The notes beneath the pieces are model-generated. The model ran no database searches and was not told the origin of the DNA. It worked only from the letters and a program-made list of their open reading frames with translations. The translations under genes were made by a program, and so were the position numbers. Below, piece after piece: positions 60,520 to 64,000 of a stretch of DNA of 64,000 nucleotides. Source of the stretch: Mycteria americana (Eukaryota > Chordata > Aves > Ciconiiformes > Ciconiidae); contig NC_134365.1 in NCBI RefSeq assembly GCF_035582795.1, positions 44,248,135 to 44,312,134 on the forward strand, given 5' to 3'. Within the stretch, counting starts at the first letter, position 1; each line of letters opens with the position of its first letter.

Positions 60520-60950
60520 CTGTGCCCTCGTGCTGATGAGAGAAGGGTGGGGAGGGAGGAGCAGAGCTGCCAACATCTGGTGGAGTCCCCTTCTGCTGCT
60601 GGGGAGGTGGGGGGGGAGAGCACCCCGGCAGCTGCTCCAGCTGCCCCGCGCTCCTGCCCCTTCCCGGTGCATCACCTGCGGCTTCCCAGGGGAGGCAGGA
60701 TGGCTTTCCAGGCAGAGGCGGCATTTTCCGACTGGGGACGGCTCTGCTCGTGTCGCTCGGGGCCCCTCGGCGCACTGGCGTGATGAGTTCCCCTAAGGCG
60801 GGCCCTACCCGTACCAGATGCTGGGCTGCAGCCTCTCACGGCAGCGCTTGGCTGAGCGGTGCCATCCCGGCACCGCCTAAGGATGCCGGAGGAGGCCGTC
60901 ACCTGGGACATCGACCACGCCGTGCTAGACGTGTGCAATTACAGCCTTCT
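60520..60950. promoter_or_regulatory. Isolated GC/CpG-rich patch (orphan CpG island candidate)
   Basis: This is the second most GC- and CpG-rich stretch of the window, about 55 kb from the main island, with clusters such as 'gtcgctcggggcccctcgg' and 'catcccggcaccgccta'. The overlapping 88-120 codon frames on both strands are compositional. Ends are fairly sharp against AT-rich DNA, especially at about 60,950. It could be an alternative promoter, an intragenic CpG island or a small non-coding exon. I see no domain and no convincing splice pair. Confidence 0.4.
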
Positions 60951-61129
60951 CACATGTAATTACTCTAGAAATAGATATTTAAGTACAGGTTTGCCATACA
61001 TAACGTAACGCTAAATACTAGCAATTAGCGTAACTGCTTTCTGTTTGTGATATCTGGCGATACAGAATTGTATAGGTGACTGATTTTTTTTTTTTTTTCT
61101 AGGTACAAAGTATTCCTTTTAACAGTCTC

Positions 61130-61400
61130 AAGTCTGTCTTGTCTCAGTGAAACGAGTTATTTTAATTTATAATTCACTGTAATTATCAATAGCAGCAATT
61201 ATGTAGGTAATAATGTAAGTTTACTTCATTAAATTCAAAATGCATGTGGATTCGAGTCCTACAGTGAATTATTATTGTGATTTAACTTGACATTTCAGAT
61301 ATTTCACTATTCAATATCTTGCTTTCTACTTATGCATATTTAATTTATAACTTTGACGACCTACTGCTATCAAATAAACCAAATTAGGAAAAAGCTACAT
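61130..61400. promoter_or_regulatory. Candidate conserved non-coding block rich in TAAT motifs
   Basis: The block contains many homeodomain-type TAAT/ATTA cores, such as 'ttttaatttataattcactg', 'taattatcaatagcagcaat' and 'ttcattaaattcaaaatgca', with few simple repeats. An ATCAATA motif also occurs. The texture resembles vertebrate developmental enhancers, but AT-richness alone inflates such motifs. Confidence 0.22.
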
Positions 61401-63939
61401 ACCGTTCAAATACTTTTGCTTGATGACTAGGTTAAAAACTGCAGAAAATACAGTGGAAATGCTTAAATTCTCATTAAAAGCTGTCTAATTTCTGTTTTAC
61501 TCAGTTTTTTGCACAATAATACAAACTAAAGCCATTATTAGATAATTTCTTGGGCAATTTTCACAGTGGCAACATGGTTACCTAGCTTTTATTCTAGAGA
61601 TACTTTACTGTAAAACATACTCTGTAAAAAGCTTCTTTATAAACACCACCAGAAGTATTAATTTTAAGCGCAGTTGAAGTACTAAGCAAAATAATCAGAA
61701 GGTATCCAGGTAAATAGTATCTCTCTGGTAAAAAATGCTATTCACATGAACACTGTTCTCATCTTCCACATTAGTTTTTTAAAATGGAGGATCATATGTC
61801 GTCTTTGGGAATTGAATAGCTGTATGAATGTTTCATTTCTTGAGTAGCAGAGGTTTGGACCAAGATAACTCCGATTAATCTGTATGGCCATATCTCTTGG
61901 TCTGTGGTGGAGCTCTGCCGACACAAGGGGTCTTCACTGGAGCGAAGCACAAAAAGGCAGGTTTCTTTCTTGAAAGGGAATAAGCTATTTTATTTGAAAA
62001 ACCCTGGGAACAGTTCTTATTTGAAACGTCCCTTGAAGTCACTGACTGTACTCAGGATCTTATATTTTAGCATGCTCAACTGGTGGTACGTTAAAGAAGC
62101 AGCACACCAACAACTTCCATTTAGAACCTATATTTATATCCGTGTATGTTTGAGCACTTTCATCTAAACCTGATTCTTCCCTCCCCCCTTTTTTTTGTAA
62201 CAAAATTTAGAGTACTGAGGAAATCAGATTTAATAGACATTGCTTATTGAAAAACTGTTGAAGTGTTACGAGGTGTCATGAGATGAAGGAGTATCAGCCT
62301 AGATATTCCGTTTTAATTTTGAATTATCCTGGTTTTGTGTCCATTACTTAATATGTCCTGTACCTTTGACTTGTGGTTTAGAAAACACTCTGCTTTTGCT
62401 TACCTTAGTGGCTATATCTACCCCTAGGTATTACATGTAATTTTGTTAATTATATTCTGTTACCAAATGTTTTGGTGCTTATAATAGCATGAAAATCACC
62501 AAATAGTAAAGTAACCTCTGCTGCAAAATATGTAGACTATTTTAAAAAATAACTGTATTATATTTTTGAAAACGTCTGTGTCTTTAGATTATACTCTTCT
62601 TAAATTCACATCTTTGGAAAGCATTCTGGGTTTTCATGAGGTTAACACCTATATTAAACAATATGCTGATAGGACTTCAGTTAATCATGCCAGATCATGC
62701 AGTTATCCCAGAGGAGAAGCATTTAGTTTGGGGTGCGGGGAGGTCTTAGTGGATGTTAGCAGCCACTTCTGGGTAGCGCCTCAAACAGTATTTGCCCAGG
62801 GAGCTGCACATTTGCAACAGCAAGGGAACAGCTGCTCTCTTGGTGTGCTTTTGCTGTTCCCTTAACAAATGGCTGATTAGAAATTGAGCAAAAAACGCGA
62901 TTCAGCACAAAACAGGAAGGTGTCTTGTGCTTCTGAAGTGCGCACGTGATATGGTGAGAGGAAAAGGAGATGCAATAGGAAGAAACATTGTCTCCCTGAA
63001 GAGATTTGGCTTTTTAGAGCCACGGAAAATCAGTCTTGCTTATATCATGGAAAGTCAGGCACTGCAACCCATCAGCAGCTTCTTGAGGGGGGAAAAAAAA
63101 AAATCAAATCAAGATCTGTAATTGCATGGCTGAGACTATATTTTAGGGCCCACTGCTGTGAATTGCTATAATTAATGTAAGCGTTCTTTAAAAATGTTTA
63201 ATTCCTTCTGTTATGTGAAGATACTCTTCGAGATGAGCACCAGTAGTTCAAGTTGGAGGTTTCTTGTGAGTTCTGGTGTAAACAGCACACATTGAATTAA
63301 TTACTAGAGAGCTAACCTTCATCTCGTGGGTTATTTCCAAGCATTGTCCTAGGTACTCATGGGTTCCGGCTAATTTCAAGGAAGTCATGGTGGTAGATGG
63401 CTGCAGTAGGTAGTGAACGGCAACCAATTTGCATTTACAGGGAATAGGAGAGGACAGGGTCAATGAAACAGCTTCTTTTGGCATAGGGCTCCTCCCCATT
63501 AATCCACCCGGGCAACTGCTACACCTTTTGGCAAGATAAATAGCAGAAGATACATTCTGGTTGAACGGAGAGGTGTGAACAAAAGCACTCTTGCTTATAA
63601 GTACTAGGGATTGCTATGACACATTATCTGTTCACCTCATGCCATCACCTTTTCCTGTCAATCTCCTGTGGAAATGGCAACAATACTTGCCTTCATCATG
63701 GAGATGCTGTGATGACTACATTAAAAAGACAATTTAGATTTGTTTAGAAATCTTTGGTGACCTTCAGGCCACAGGTCTGCAATTAGTTGAAGAGATTTTT
63801 TTTTCTTTGAAAACTGTTTTAATTATTGGCACTTGTGCTGTCATGCATAACCAATGGGGCCCCACTTGTGTTTCAGCTGGAGCTGCCTCTTGATAGGCAC
63901 GTAAACAGCACCTTTTTTAATATGGAATAAATTGTTGGC

Positions 63940-63975
63940 ACCCGATGCTAATTCAGAATTAGCATTATTTAAAAA
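63940..63975. promoter_or_regulatory. Perfect 21-bp palindrome with octamer/homeodomain-like arms
   Basis: ATGCTAATTC-A-GAATTAGCAT (63945-63965) is a perfect 10-bp inverted repeat with one central base. Each arm contains a TAATT homeodomain core and ATGCTAAT, one base from the POU octamer. Symmetry suits a dimeric factor or a small cruciform. It lies at the very edge of the window, so context to the right is missing. Confidence 0.4.
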
Positions 63976-64000
63976 TCCCCGGTGCTGTAATCCTGACCGT

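Larger units (their letters stand above)
4775..64000 (+). other. Inferred long first intron of the plus-strand gene (open at window end)
   Basis: From the donor at 4775 to the end of the window I find no ORF with family resemblance and no acceptor-ORF-donor combination that looks like a coding exon. The longest non-island frames are 116-149 codons with no recognisable motif. The simplest reading is a single intron longer than 59 kb. Part of the far right could instead be intergenic if the transcript ends or splices to a short non-coding exon I cannot see. Contents are listed separately. Confidence 0.4.
60951..64000. other. AT-rich intronic DNA with candidate conserved blocks
   Basis: AT-rich sequence follows the GC patch without coding signal; the largest frame is 99 codons at 62566-62865 with no recognised domain. 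It contains the homeodomain-motif block at 61130-61400 and the palindrome near the right edge, both listed separately. No repeat family was recognised. Confidence 0.55.

Noticed and set aside
1-64000. CRISPR arrays, operons, tRNA or rRNA genes
   Set aside because: There are no regular direct-repeat/spacer structures, no dense collinear ORFs and no cloverleaf or rRNA-like segments that I could recognise. The window is eukaryotic.

Overview
This looks like vertebrate nuclear DNA from a bird, most likely a neoavian. No bacterial or viral gene organisation is visible. Most of the window is AT-leaning sequence with only short chance ORFs. There is one very sharp GC/CpG island, interspersed repeats are sparse, and the one young mobile element closely resembles, from memory, an LTR family common in neoavian genomes. 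That species-level inference could not be checked by a search.

The central functional feature is the CpG island at about 3.83-5.29 kb. It holds an inverted and a direct CCAAT box 30 bp apart and a consensus-like splice donor facing outward on each side: CAG|GTAAGG on the minus strand (exon end 3815) and CCAG|GTAAGG on the plus strand (exon end 4774). I read it as a bidirectional promoter with two divergent first exons that are probably non-coding. Positions 1-3814 would then be the start of the minus-strand transcript's first intron, and 4775-64000 would lie inside a first intron of more than 59 kb on the plus strand. I cannot name either gene. No convincing protein-coding exon was found anywhere in the window.

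Within the intronic sequence I recognise old SINE copies of a MIR-like, tRNA-derived amniote family: plus at 54.08-54.26 kb, minus at 38.22-38.48 kb, and weaker minus fragments at 15.83 and 33.6 kb. There is a minus-strand endogenous retrovirus remnant at 50.54-52.3 kb, consisting of a 3' LTR, a polypurine tract and a stub of internal sequence. That stub contains a diverged minisatellite with units of about 49 bp. Simple repeats and homopolymer runs are scattered throughout. Three isolated GC/CpG-richer patches (39.63-39.9, 47.43-47.74 and 60.52-60.95 kb) and several AT-rich blocks with palindromic homeodomain- or POU-type motifs are candidate regulatory elements. They need cross-species alignment to confirm.

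Nothing here is a clear new molecular system. The items most worth checking are the divergent promoter with its composite triplet repeat, the minisatellite inside the retroviral remnant, the isolated CpG patch at 60.5 kb and the palindromic motif blocks.
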